Shown here one piece after another: positions 17,043 to 25,628 of a stretch of 64,000 nucleotides of DNA (its first letter is position 1; each line of letters starts with the position of its first letter). The DNA lies in the NCBI RefSeq assembly GCF_009829925.1, contig NZ_SNVJ01000010.1, positions 62,001-126,000 of the forward strand, given 5' to 3'. The translations under genes were made by a program, and so were the position numbers. The stretch is from Teichococcus coralli (GTDB taxonomy: Bacteria > Pseudomonadota > Alphaproteobacteria > Acetobacterales > Acetobacteraceae). The notes below the pieces were generated by a model. It was not told where the DNA came from. It saw only the letters and a program-made list of their open reading frames with translations, and searched no databases.

Positions 17043-18836
17043 ATGGCCGGCCGCGTTCTGATCGAACTCCCCTCCTTTGACAAAGGGGGCCTCCAGAAGG
17101 TTGTTCTGGATGTTGCCGTCGGCCTGAAGCGGCACGGCTACGAGCCGCTGATCGTGACCTGCGGCCCGCTGGGCAGCCTGGCCCGCGAGGCGCAGGCCTC
17201 CGGCGTCGCGGTGCGCCGCCTGCCCGCCGACCGTGTGCAGGAGACCTATCCGGCGCTGATCGAGGAGTTCCGCCCGACCGTCGCCCAGGCCCATTTCTCG
17301 GAAGTCGGCTACCCCTACCTGGCCGCCCGCGGCGTCCCGATCATCTGCTTCATCCACAATGTCTACGCCTTCCTGCCGGAGGAGGCGCGCGCGGCCTTCC
17401 GGGCCGGCGACCGCTACGTGGCCCGGTACATCGCCGTCTCCCGCAAGGCGGCCGAATACGCGCAGGCCAGCCTCGGCATCGCCCCGGAGAAGATCGTGAC
17501 CGTCGCCAACGGGCTCGACTTCTCCAAGTATCCGCTGGGCAGGCAGGGCACGCTCACCCGTGCGCAGCTCGGGATCGGGGAAGAGGACTACGTCTTTCTC
17601 AACCCGGCCTCCTACAACCTGCACAAGGGCCACTACCTCATGGCCGCGGCGATGAAGCGCGTGCTGGCCGTGCGGCAGGACGTGCGCGTGCTTTGCGTCG
17701 GCAACGAGATCTTCGCCCCGCATGTCGAGGAGCTGAAGGCCTATCTCAAGCGCGAGGGCCTCGACCGGCATATCCTGATGCCCGGCTATTTCGAGGACAT
17801 CGCCGATCCGATGGGGGTGAGCGACGCGTTCCTCCTCCCCTCCTTCATCGAAGGGTGGAGCATCGCCATGAACGAGGCGATGCACTACGCGAAGCCCATG
17901 ATCCTCACCGACACGGGCGGCGCGGGCGAGGTCATCGAGCAGGACGACATCGGCATCCTCCTGCCGACGGAATATCCGGACTTCCTCAAGCTGGATTCCG
18001 CCAAGCTCGACCGGCTGGCCTATGCCCCGCAGGAATACCGCCTGGCGCAGCCCCTGGCCGACGCCATGCTGCGCTTCGCCGCCGAGCGCGACCACTGGGA
18101 GCAGGCCGGCCTGCGCGGCCGCGCCAAGCTGCATGAGCGGCACAGCTTCGAAAGCGTCCTGACGCGCTACCGCGAGATCATGGACGAGCTCGCCGCCGCC
18201 CCGGACGCTCCTGCTGCCGCCACGCCACCCCCGGCGCCACCCTCCCTGCCCACCCGCGCCAAGGGCCGCCTGCGGCGCCTCTTCCACGACGCCCGCTACC
18301 GCTACAAGCCGGCCCTCGCCTTCTGGCTGGGCAACCACTTCTTCATGAACTGGATGCCCTACCGCCTGCGCCACGCCTTCCTGCGGCGCTTCTGCAACGT
18401 GCGGATCGGCGCCGACTCCACCATCTGCTCGGGCAGCTTCGTGACCGGTTACGGCATCCAGATCGGCTCGAACACGGTCATCAACCGCTTCTGCTACCTG
18501 GACGGCCGCGTGCCGCTGAAGATCGGCAACAACGTCAACGTCTCGCACTACACGCTGATCCAGACCCTCACGCATGACCCGCAGAACCCGGACTTCGTCT
18601 GCCTCGAAGGTCCCGTGGAGATCGGCGACCATGCCTGGATCGGCGCGCGGGCGCTCATCTGCCCGGGCGTGAAGATCGGCGAAGGCGCGGTGGTCGGGGC
18701 CGGCGCGGTCGTCACCCGCGACGTGCCGCCCTATGTCATCGTCGCCGGCAACCCCGCCCGCCCGATCAAGGAGCGGACGCGGGATCTGCGCTACAAGACC
18801 CGCTATTTCCCCCTCTTCGACACGGACATCCAGTAA
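17043..18836 (+). CDS. Fused GT4 glycosyltransferase and left-handed beta-helix acetyltransferase
   Basis: A 597-residue two-domain protein. Residues about 1-385 form a GT-B glycosyltransferase of family 4 (FDKGGLQKVVLDVA near the start, the donor-site motif FIEGWSIAMNEAMHYAKPM with its E-x7-E). An Ala/Pro linker at about 385-412 leads to a hexapeptide-repeat O-acetyltransferase of WbbJ/NodL type (IGSNTVI, IGDHAWIGARALICPGVKIGEGAVVGAGAVV split over several rungs, then AGNPAR). It probably adds a sugar and acetylates the glycan. The domains are usually separate proteins. The stop codon TAA directly abuts the next start. Confidence 0.87.
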   Translation: MAGRVLIELPSFDKGGLQKVVLDVAVGLKRHGYEPLIVTCGPLGSLAREAQASGVAVRRLPADRVQETYPALIEEFRPTVAQAHFSEVGYPYLAARGVPIICFIHNVYAFLPEEARAAFRAGDRYVARYIAVSRKAAEYAQASLGIAPEKIVTVANGLDFSKYPLGRQGTLTRAQLGIGEEDYVFLNPASYNLHKGHYLMAAAMKRVLAVRQDVRVLCVGNEIFAPHVEELKAYLKREGLDRHILMPGYFEDIADPMGVSDAFLLPSFIEGWSIAMNEAMHYAKPMILTDTGGAGEVIEQDDIGILLPTEYPDFLKLDSAKLDRLAYAPQEYRLAQPLADAMLRFAAERDHWEQAGLRGRAKLHERHSFESVLTRYREIMDELAAAPDAPAAATPPPAPPSLPTRAKGRLRRLFHDARYRYKPALAFWLGNHFFMNWMPYRLRHAFLRRFCNVRIGADSTICSGSFVTGYGIQIGSNTVINRFCYLDGRVPLKIGNNVNVSHYTLIQTLTHDPQNPDFVCLEGPVEIGDHAWIGARALICPGVKIGEGAVVGAGAVVTRDVPPYVIVAGNPARPIKERTRDLRYKTRYFPLFDTDIQ

Positions 18837-19754
18837 ATGACGCAGATCTCCGTCGTCATCCCGCTCTACAACCATGCCGCCTATATCGAGGCGGCGCTCG
18901 ACAGCGTGCTGCGGCAGACCGCGCCGGCCGACGAGATCATCGTGCTCGACGACGGCTCCTCGGATGACGGGCTCGCGCGCGCGCAGAAGCTGCTGGCAGG
19001 GCGGCCGAACGCCCACGCGCTCGGCCATGAGAACATCGGCGCGCACGCCACCATCAACAAGCTGGTCGGGATGGCGGGCGGCGACTATGTCGCCATCCTC
19101 AACTCGGACGACCTGTTCGCCCCCGGCAAGCTGGCCCGCTGCCGCGCGCTCGCGGCGGCCGATCCCGCGGTGGACCTCATCGTCGGCGAGGCCCAGATCA
19201 TCGACGACAAGGGCAGGCCGCAGGAGAGCGGCGTGGCCGCCGACTGGATGCGGCGGGCGCTGGCCTTCCGCGACGCCCATGGCCTGCCGCAGCTGTCCCT
19301 GCTGCACGAGAACTGGGTCGCCACCACTTCAAACATGGTGTTCTCCCGGGCCTTCTGGCGGAGCGTCGGCGGGTTCCGCGACCTGCGCTACTGCCACGAC
19401 CTCGACTTCCTGATGACCTGCTTCACCCGCGGGCGGGTGGCGATCGACCGTGGCGTCACGCACATCCAGTACCGCGTGCACCCGCGCAACACGATCGGCG
19501 AGAGCCTGGACAAGATCCGCCTGGAGATCGCCGCGGTCTGGGCCAATGCGCTGTTCGAGGCGGGGCCGCGGATCACCGGCGGGGTGCAGCCCGACGGCGT
19601 CGGGCCCTTCGTGACGGCGCTCGAAAGCAAGGGCCTCGGCCTTCTGGTGAGCCTCCTGCAATGTGTCCGCGCCGGCCAGCCTTCCGCCCCGGCCTTCTAT
19701 GACGCAACGCTGCGCAGTGCCGCCACGCGCGCGTTCCTGAGCCACCTGAGGTAA
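18837..19754 (+). CDS. Family 2 glycosyltransferase
   Basis: A 305-residue GT-A enzyme. The N-terminus ISVVIPLYNHAAYIEAALDSVLRQ, the LDDGSSDDG motif at about 41 and NSDD at about 90 define the nucleotide-sugar site. It starts at the base after the TAA of the fused glycosyltransferase gene and ends four bases before the next start, so the three genes form one transcript. No membrane anchor is visible; the enzyme should act on the cytoplasmic face of the inner membrane. The donor sugar is unknown. Confidence 0.9.
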   Translation: MTQISVVIPLYNHAAYIEAALDSVLRQTAPADEIIVLDDGSSDDGLARAQKLLAGRPNAHALGHENIGAHATINKLVGMAGGDYVAILNSDDLFAPGKLARCRALAAADPAVDLIVGEAQIIDDKGRPQESGVAADWMRRALAFRDAHGLPQLSLLHENWVATTSNMVFSRAFWRSVGGFRDLRYCHDLDFLMTCFTRGRVAIDRGVTHIQYRVHPRNTIGESLDKIRLEIAAVWANALFEAGPRITGGVQPDGVGPFVTALESKGLGLLVSLLQCVRAGQPSAPAFYDATLRSAATRAFLSHLR

Positions 19755-19758
19755 GGCC

Positions 19759-22700
19759 ATGGAGGACGTGACCCGCCCGCCGCAGGACGTGAACGACCTA
19801 GCTTTCCCCGCGCCGTCCGAGCAGCTCCCCTTCACCGGGGAGCGCTACACCTCGGACATTTCCGGCCCGATCCGCCACCAGCACCATCACCGCTACCTCT
19901 TCGCGGCCCGCTACTGCGCCGGCCGCGACGTGCTGGATGTCGCCTGCGGCGAGGGCTACGGCTCGGCGCTGCTCGGGACGGTCGCCCGCAGCGTGCGGGG
20001 CGTCGATCTCGATCCCGAGACCGTCGCCTTCGCCGAGCGCAACTATGGCGGCAGCCACGTCTCGTTCCGGCAGGGCGATGCCGCCCAACTCGTCGAGCAG
20101 AACGCTTTCGACGTGGTCGTCAGCTTCGAGACGATCGAGCATCTTGTTGACCATGACGCCTTCCTCGACGGTATCCGCCGGGCTTTGCGCCCGGGCGGCC
20201 TGCTGATCATCTCCTCGCCGGACCGGCAGATCTATACCGAGGCCGACGGCCACGAGAACGAGTTCCACCTCCGCGAGCTCGACCGCGCCGAGTTCAAAAA
20301 GCTGATCGGCGACCGCTTCTCCAACCTCGCCATCCTGGAGCAGGATTCCGTCGTGGGCTCGCTAATCGGGCCCGAGGGGGGGGCGCCGGCCCCGGTCGAG
20401 CTGTTCTCCTCCGCCGACGGCCGGGCCTATCAGCATTCCGCGGGCAACCCGCGGGCCCATTACCTCATCGCGCTGGCGTCCGATGAACCGCTGCCCGCCA
20501 TCACCTCCAGCGCGCTCGATGACGCCTCCTGGCTCAAGCAGGCGGAAGGCCATGCGGCACATGCCGTCGCGCTCGGGCGCGAGGTGGTTGTGCGGGATGC
20601 CGAGATTGCCCGGCTGAACGACGAACTGCAGAAGCGCGCCGGCATCGAGTGGGAACTTGTTCAGGCCCGGAACGCCGTCGCGGAGTTGCAGCGCGAGGCG
20701 CGGCAGGTGCCGGGGCTGGTCGAGCAGCGCGCCCGCCTCGAGGCCGAGCTGGCCGAGGCCCGCAGCACCATGGCGGAGCTGGAGCGCGAGGCGCGGCAGG
20801 TGCCGGGGCTGGTCGAGCAGCGCACCCGCCTCGAGGCCGAGCTGGCCGAGGCCCGCAGCACCATGGCGGAGCTGGAGCGCGAGGCGCGGCAGGTGCCGGG
20901 GCTGGTCGAGCAGCGCACCCGCCTCGAGGCCGAGCTGGCCGAGGCCCGCAGCACCATGGCGGAGCTGGAGCGCGAGGCGCGGCAGGTGCCGGGGCTGGTC
21001 GAGCAGCGCACCCGCCTCGAGGCCGAGCTGGCCGAGGCCCGCAGCACCATGGCGGAGCTGGAGCGCGAGGCGCGGCAGGTGCCGGGGCTGGTCGAGCAGC
21101 GCACCCGCCTCGAGGCCGAGCTGGCCGAGGCCCGCAGCACCATGGCGGAGCTGGAGCGCGAGGCGCGGCAGGTGCCGGGGCTGGTCGAGCAGCGCACCCG
21201 CCTCGAGGCCGAGCTGGCCGAGGCCCGCAGCACCATGGCGGAGCTGGAGCGCGAGGCGCGGCAGGTGCCGGGGCTGGTCGAGCAGCGCACCCGCCTCGAG
21301 GCCGAGCTGGCCGAGGCCCGCAGCACCATGGCGGAGCTGGAGCGCGAGGCGCGGCAGGTGCCGGGGCTGGTCGAGCAGCGCACCCGCCTCGAGGCCGAGC
21401 TGGCCGCGGCCCGCAGCACCATGGCGGATCTGCAGCGCGAGACGCAGCAGCTGCAGGCGCAGATCGACGAGCGCGTCCGCCAGATCCAGGAGGTCTTCGC
21501 CTCCACCTCCTGGCGCCTCACCAAGCCTGTGCGCAGGATCGGCTGGGCGACGGCAGGCATGCGGCGCCGGCTGCGCGCCGCCATGACGCCGGCCGCCGCG
21601 CCTCGTCAGCGCGCGCCGAGCGAGCCTCCGCGCGTCCTCTTCATCGACTGGATGGTGCCGACGCCCGACCAGGATTCCGGCTCCCTGGACCTGTGGAACC
21701 AGCTGAGCCTCTTCCAGGCCATGGGCTACGAAGCCGCCTTCATGCCGGTGGTGGAGCGCCCGGGCGACGCGCCCTACGCGGAGGCGCTGCGCAAGGCGGG
21801 GGTGCGCTACCTCGCCGCCGGGGCGGACAGCTCCCCCGAGCAGCTTCTCCAGGATGCGGCGAACGACTTCGACCTGATCCTGTTGAACCGCATTCACGTG
21901 GCGGCGCGGTTCCTCGCGCATGTCCGGCGCTGCGCCCCGAATGCCCGCCTTGTCTTCAACACCGTTGACCTTCACTTCCTGCGCGAGGAACGTGAAGCGG
22001 CCCTCGAAGGCTCTCCGGACAAGGCACAGGCCGCCGCGCAGCGCCGCCAGGACGAGTTGCGCTGCATGGCGGAGGCCGACGCGACGATCGTGCTCAGCGA
22101 CGAGGAAGGGCGCCTGCTTTCAGAGCTGCTGCCTGATGCGGCGATCCATGTCATTCCCTTCGCGCGGGGCGTGTCCGGCGGCGTGCCCACTTTCACGGAA
22201 CGGTCGGGTGTGCTGTTCGTCGGCGGCTTCCTGCACACGCCCAATATCGATGCGGCCACCTGGCTGGTCGAGGAGATCTGGCCGAAGGTGCGGCACACCC
22301 TGCCGTCCGCCACGCTGGAGATCATCGGCAGCAACGCCCCGCAACAGGTTCGCCAGCTCGACGATGCCGGCGCGGGCGTTGTGATGCGGGGCTTCGTGCA
22401 GGACCTCCATCCGGTCCTCGCGCATGCCCGGGTAACGGTTGCGCCGCTGCGCTTCGGCGCGGGCATCAAGGGCAAGGTCGCCATGAGCCTGGCGGCCGGC
22501 GTGCCCTGCGTGGCGACGCCGATCGCCTCCGAAGGGATGGGTCTCGTTGATGGCGAGAACATCCTGCTGGGGCGGGATGCCGATGCCCTTGCGGCGGCGA
22601 TCGTGCAGGCGCACGAAGATGCGGCTCTCTGGGAGCGCCTTTCCGCGGGCGGCCACGCGGTCATGCGCAATCGCTATTCCTTGGAAAGCGTGGGCGGGCG

Positions 22701-22794
22701 CTTCATCGCCCTGGCCAGGTCGCTGGATGTTCCGGTTCCCGCCGGGGCGGAGAAGCGGATCACCGGCCTTCATCCGCGCGAGTGGACGCTCTGA
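19759..22794 (+). CDS. Methyltransferase - repeat coiled coil - GT4 glycosyltransferase fusion
   Basis: A 1011-residue three-part protein. Residues about 40-190 are a class I SAM methyltransferase (VLDVACGEGYGSALL, then SFETIEHLVDHDAFL). Residues about 255-595 are predicted coiled coil, of which about 311-559 consists of eight nearly identical 31-residue units (REARQVPGLVEQR opening each), followed by the STSWRLTKPVRRIGW junction often seen at the end of such coils. Residues about 620-1000 are a GT-B glycosyltransferase (VLFVGGFLHTPNIDAA, RFGAGIKGKVAMSLAAG). The methyltransferase-plus-coil layout recalls WbdD, the O-antigen chain terminator and length ruler, but no kinase domain is visible and a glycosyltransferase is attached. 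That functional link is inference. Confidence 0.88.
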   Translation: MEDVTRPPQDVNDLAFPAPSEQLPFTGERYTSDISGPIRHQHHHRYLFAARYCAGRDVLDVACGEGYGSALLGTVARSVRGVDLDPETVAFAERNYGGSHVSFRQGDAAQLVEQNAFDVVVSFETIEHLVDHDAFLDGIRRALRPGGLLIISSPDRQIYTEADGHENEFHLRELDRAEFKKLIGDRFSNLAILEQDSVVGSLIGPEGGAPAPVELFSSADGRAYQHSAGNPRAHYLIALASDEPLPAITSSALDDASWLKQAEGHAAHAVALGREVVVRDAEIARLNDELQKRAGIEWELVQARNAVAELQREARQVPGLVEQRARLEAELAEARSTMAELEREARQVPGLVEQRTRLEAELAEARSTMAELEREARQVPGLVEQRTRLEAELAEARSTMAELEREARQVPGLVEQRTRLEAELAEARSTMAELEREARQVPGLVEQRTRLEAELAEARSTMAELEREARQVPGLVEQRTRLEAELAEARSTMAELEREARQVPGLVEQRTRLEAELAEARSTMAELEREARQVPGLVEQRTRLEAELAAARSTMADLQRETQQLQAQIDERVRQIQEVFASTSWRLTKPVRRIGWATAGMRRRLRAAMTPAAAPRQRAPSEPPRVLFIDWMVPTPDQDSGSLDLWNQLSLFQAMGYEAAFMPVVERPGDAPYAEALRKAGVRYLAAGADSSPEQLLQDAANDFDLILLNRIHVAARFLAHVRRCAPNARLVFNTVDLHFLREEREAALEGSPDKAQAAAQRRQDELRCMAEADATIVLSDEEGRLLSELLPDAAIHVIPFARGVSGGVPTFTERSGVLFVGGFLHTPNIDAATWLVEEIWPKVRHTLPSATLEIIGSNAPQQVRQLDDAGAGVVMRGFVQDLHPVLAHARVTVAPLRFGAGIKGKVAMSLAAGVPCVATPIASEGMGLVDGENILLGRDADALAAAIVQAHEDAALWERLSAGGHAVMRNRYSLESVGGRFIALARSLDVPVPAGAEKRITGLHPREWTL
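20691..21434 (+). repeat. Eight tandem 93-bp repeats in the coiled-coil coding region
   Basis: Exact 93-bp periodicity: units begin at 20691, 20784, 20877, 20970, 21063, 21156, 21249 and 21342. Units 2-7 appear identical; the first differs at one base (GCC for ACC in the Arg-Thr-Arg region) and the last is changed toward its end. The period keeps the frame, each unit adding 31 residues. Such identity points to recent expansion by slippage or unequal recombination, and copy number may vary between strains or assemblies. Confidence 0.97.
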
Positions 22795-22807
22795 CGGCGG
22801 CGTCGGC

Positions 22808-22859
22808 CAGGCGGATCGGCCAAGCGGATCGGTCAGGCGGATCGGTCAGGTCGATGGTG
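22808..22859. repeat. Short 13-bp tandem repeat (about four copies)
   Basis: CAGGCGGATCGGC, CAAGCGGATCGGT, CAGGCGGATCGGT and a diverged CAGGTCGATGGTG lie in tandem just after the stop of the large fusion gene. They are non-coding on the sense strand and lie between convergent genes. No function is apparent. Confidence 0.7.
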
Positions 22860-22910
22860 GTGTCCGCGAAAGCCGTGCCCTGAGCTTGGCCGCCGCCCGG
22901 CGGGCAGGCT

Positions 22911-23819
22911 TCACACCAGTCCGGTCGGCGCCGGCCCCATCCGGCCCAGAACGCCGTCACGCAGGCCGGCCCGAACCGGCCGGAGCGAGCTCGGCGAACC
23001 CCTGAGCGCCAGCAGGCCGATCTGGGCCACCAGGCTGACGCAGGAGCGTGCCCGCCAGAGCGCCGGCACATAGGGCAGCCGGGCGGTCGCCACCACGTTG
23101 CGGGCATAATAGTAGTTGCGCACGGGGGCGTGCCGCAGGATCTGCGGCGTCGCCGCATCCTCAGGCGAGGCTGCCTCTCCCCAGCGATGCGGCATCGCGA
23201 GATCCGTCGCCACAAAGGAGCTCCAGCCCCGGCTCCAGGCCCTGAACCCCCATTCGACGTCGATCCCCGCGATAAAGAAGTCCTCTCGGAAGGGGCCGAT
23301 CTCGGCATAGGCGGCAAGGCGCGTCAGCGAGCCCGAGGTGGGGGCGAAGTCGACGGGCGCGAGTCCTTTCACCTGCGTCCGGCCGCGCCAGGCATAGCGG
23401 ATCGGGCGGTAGTTTCCCTCCGCGGGGGGGAGGAGGCGGGGCGCCAGCACCGCGGCACGCTCGCCCGCCCGCGCCAGGGCGTCGGCGCGGGCCGTCAGGG
23501 CCCGGATCAGGCCTTGCGGCGGCTCGCTGTCCTGGTCGAGGAGAAAAACATGATCAAACCCCTCCTGGGCCGCCGCGCGCGTGGCAACGTTCAGGCCGAC
23601 ACCAAGCCCCAGGTTGCGTTCATTCTCGATTAGCCGCAGATCGACCTTTCCCAGCGCCGAACGCGCCGATGGAGCCAGGGGACCGTTCGCCACAGCGATG
23701 AGGCGGTGCCCGCGCAACCCGGCCGCCAGCCGGCCGAGGATCTCGGGATCCGGTCGATGCAGAACGACTGCCGCACAAGAAAGCGAGGCGCCGCCTTTCA
23801 CGCCGCGATGCTCCACCAT
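22911..23819 (-). CDS. Family 2 glycosyltransferase, rhamnosyltransferase-like
   Basis: A 302-residue GT-A enzyme with the rhamnosyltransferase pattern: an N-terminal AAVVLHRPDPEILGRL, NLGLGVGLNVATRAA at about 70, and the catalytic FLLDQDSEPP at about 92, followed by FFIAGIDVEWGFRAWSRG. It is convergent with the large fusion gene and closes the polysaccharide island. With the RgpF-like protein it suggests that rhamnose is part of the glycan, although no dTDP-rhamnose synthesis genes are in the window. Confidence 0.83.
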   Translation of the reverse strand: MVEHRGVKGGASLSCAAVVLHRPDPEILGRLAAGLRGHRLIAVANGPLAPSARSALGKVDLRLIENERNLGLGVGLNVATRAAAQEGFDHVFLLDQDSEPPQGLIRALTARADALARAGERAAVLAPRLLPPAEGNYRPIRYAWRGRTQVKGLAPVDFAPTSGSLTRLAAYAEIGPFREDFFIAGIDVEWGFRAWSRGWSSFVATDLAMPHRWGEAASPEDAATPQILRHAPVRNYYYARNVVATARLPYVPALWRARSCVSLVAQIGLLALRGSPSSLRPVRAGLRDGVLGRMGPAPTGLV

Positions 23820-24152
23820 CCGCGCCTTTCTTTACCCAGCCAGCCCGCAGGGCCTTACTCCAGCACCAAACGCTAGGCAACGCGGGCATGGTTGCGTCAC
23901 CTCTCCGTCAAGAGCAACCAAGCAATGTTTGACCGTGCGGCTTACTCCCATCCAAAGGTTGATCATTCTGGTCAGATTCCGCCTTCAAGGAGAGTCCCGG
24001 CGCGAGGCTGCTAGGCAGCTTGGCCTCTCGGCGCCGGGGAAAACACGTGTTGCGAGGACGGGCTGTCGCCGCAACACTTGTCGCATCGCGGCAAGCCACC
24101 GCGGCGAGCGGGCTGCCTGCCAATACCACAGGCATGGAGGAGCGCGCAGCAC
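23820..24152. other. Gene-free divergent interval
   Basis: 333 bp between the leftward glycosyltransferase and the rightward M81 peptidase gene. It is more A/T-rich than its surroundings. It presumably holds both promoters, but no clear -35/-10 pair or palindrome stood out. A short frame from 23935 has an HTH-like look but no ribosome site. Confidence 0.5.
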
Positions 24153-25616
24153 ATGCGCATTGCGATCGGCGGCCTTGCCCTCGAATCGGTCAGCTTCCTT
24201 CCCCTGCTGACGGAGGTGGAGGATCTCAGGGCGGTTGAAGCGGCCGGTCCGGCGCTGCTGGACCGGTTCCGCGGCACCAACACCCTGTGCGGCGGCTTCA
24301 TCGAGGTCTGCGAGACGGCGGGTGCGGAGCTGCTGCCCATCGTCTTCGCCGATGGCGGCGCGGCCGGCCCGGCCTCGGACGCGGCCTTTCTGCACTATGC
24401 CGACCGTCTTTGCGCCGCGCTGCAGGAGGCAGGGCCGCTGGATGGCGTGCTGCTTGCGCTGCATGGGGCCATGACCACGCCCACCCGCCTGGACCCGGAC
24501 CGCGAGATCGTCGAGCGCGTGCGCGCCGTGGTGGGCCGGCGGGTGCCCGTCGTGGTGGCGCTCGACTATCACGCCAACATCGACGAGCACCTTGTCCAGC
24601 TGGCCGACGGCGTCTTCGGCTACCACTACTCGCCGCATACCGATATCGGGGAGACCGGCGCGCGCGCCGCGCGGTGCCTCCTGCGCATGCTGCGGGACGG
24701 GCTTCGGCCCGCCATGGCCTTCGACAAGCCGAGCGTGATGGTGCCGAGCATCTTCAGCGCAACGGGGCTGGCGCCGCTTTCCGCCATCGTCGCGGACTCC
24801 GTCGCCATGGCGGAGGAGGCACCGGGCTATCTCGACGTCTCCGTCTTCGCCGGCTTTTCCTATGCCGACGTGCCGAATTGCGGCTTCTCCGTCCTTGCTG
24901 TTTCCGATGACGCGGCGCGCGCCCGGCGCGCGGTGGAGGCGCTGACCCGCCGCATCCGGCGGGAGCGCCGCGCGCTGCTGCATGAGGGCCTGGTGCTGGG
25001 GTTGGAGGAGGGCGTGGCGCGCGCCCTTGCCCTGGCCGAAACCGCCACGCGGCCGATCTTGCTGCTGGAGCATGCCGACCGCTGCAACGACAGCACCTAC
25101 CTGCTTCGTGCCCTGCTGGAGCGCGGCGCGAAGCGCGCCGCCGTGCCCTATATCTGGGACCCGCGCGCAGCGGCCGAGGCCGCCCGGGCGGGGGTGGGCG
25201 CGGTGGTGACGCTCGATGTCGGCGGCCATTCCTCGCCGCGCGCCGGCGGCCCGGTGCGGGTGACGGGCCGGGTGCTCTTCGCCGGCGAAAAGGCGTACCG
25301 GACCACCGGCCCCTACATGAATGGCCGGCTGGTGCAACTCGGCCTCGCCGTGGTGCTGGACCTGGGCGGCCTGATGCTCAGCCTGGTCAGCCGCCCGGCG
25401 CTGACGGTGGACGAGGACATGTTCATCCAGTTCGGCCTGCACACGCTGGACTACCGGCTCATCGTGCTGCGCTCGAAGACGCATTTCCGCGCCGTCTACG
25501 AGGAACTGGCCGAAGCCATCCTCATCATCGACACGCCGGACTGGGGCCCGGCGGACCTCACCACCCTGCCTTACCGGCAGGTTGATACCGGAGCGGTCTT
25601 CCCCTTCACCCCCTGA
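24153..25616 (+). CDS. M81 family metallopeptidase (MlrC-like)
   Basis: A 487-residue protein of the MlrC family, named for the enzyme that degrades linear microcystin fragments but widespread in bacteria without microcystins. Conserved stretches include LALHGAMTTPTRLDPD, VALDYHANIDEHL and YSPHTDIGETGARAA, which carry the Asp and His zinc ligands, and LLEHADRCNDSTYLLRALL. The ATG at 24153 begins MRIAIGG, as the family does, with GGAGGAG upstream. It has no signal peptide. Together with the GntR and aminotransferase genes it may serve use of a peptide, amide or amino acid; the true substrate is unknown. Confidence 0.87.
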   Translation: MRIAIGGLALESVSFLPLLTEVEDLRAVEAAGPALLDRFRGTNTLCGGFIEVCETAGAELLPIVFADGGAAGPASDAAFLHYADRLCAALQEAGPLDGVLLALHGAMTTPTRLDPDREIVERVRAVVGRRVPVVVALDYHANIDEHLVQLADGVFGYHYSPHTDIGETGARAARCLLRMLRDGLRPAMAFDKPSVMVPSIFSATGLAPLSAIVADSVAMAEEAPGYLDVSVFAGFSYADVPNCGFSVLAVSDDAARARRAVEALTRRIRRERRALLHEGLVLGLEEGVARALALAETATRPILLLEHADRCNDSTYLLRALLERGAKRAAVPYIWDPRAAAEAARAGVGAVVTLDVGGHSSPRAGGPVRVTGRVLFAGEKAYRTTGPYMNGRLVQLGLAVVLDLGGLMLSLVSRPALTVDEDMFIQFGLHTLDYRLIVLRSKTHFRAVYEELAEAILIIDTPDWGPADLTTLPYRQVDTGAVFPFTP

Positions 25617-25628
25617 GGCCGCCGCTCC

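Noticed and set aside
16665..19307. Very long open frame (about 880 codons) on the minus strand across the glycosyltransferase genes
   Set aside because: It is antisense to clear glycosyltransferase genes. In DNA this rich in G+C, third-position bias keeps antisense frames open. The translated sequence shows no domain.
20691..21434. CRISPR array
   Set aside because: Units are 93 bp, directly abutting and coding, with no unique spacers and no cas genes nearby.
23935..24150. Possible small helix-turn-helix protein (LIILVRFRLQGESRREAARQ-like segment)
   Set aside because: Only about 30 residues look HTH-like. The GTG start has no ribosome site, the rest is Arg/Cys-rich without sense, and the frame runs through the ribosome site of the next gene. 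Kept as a possible relic only.
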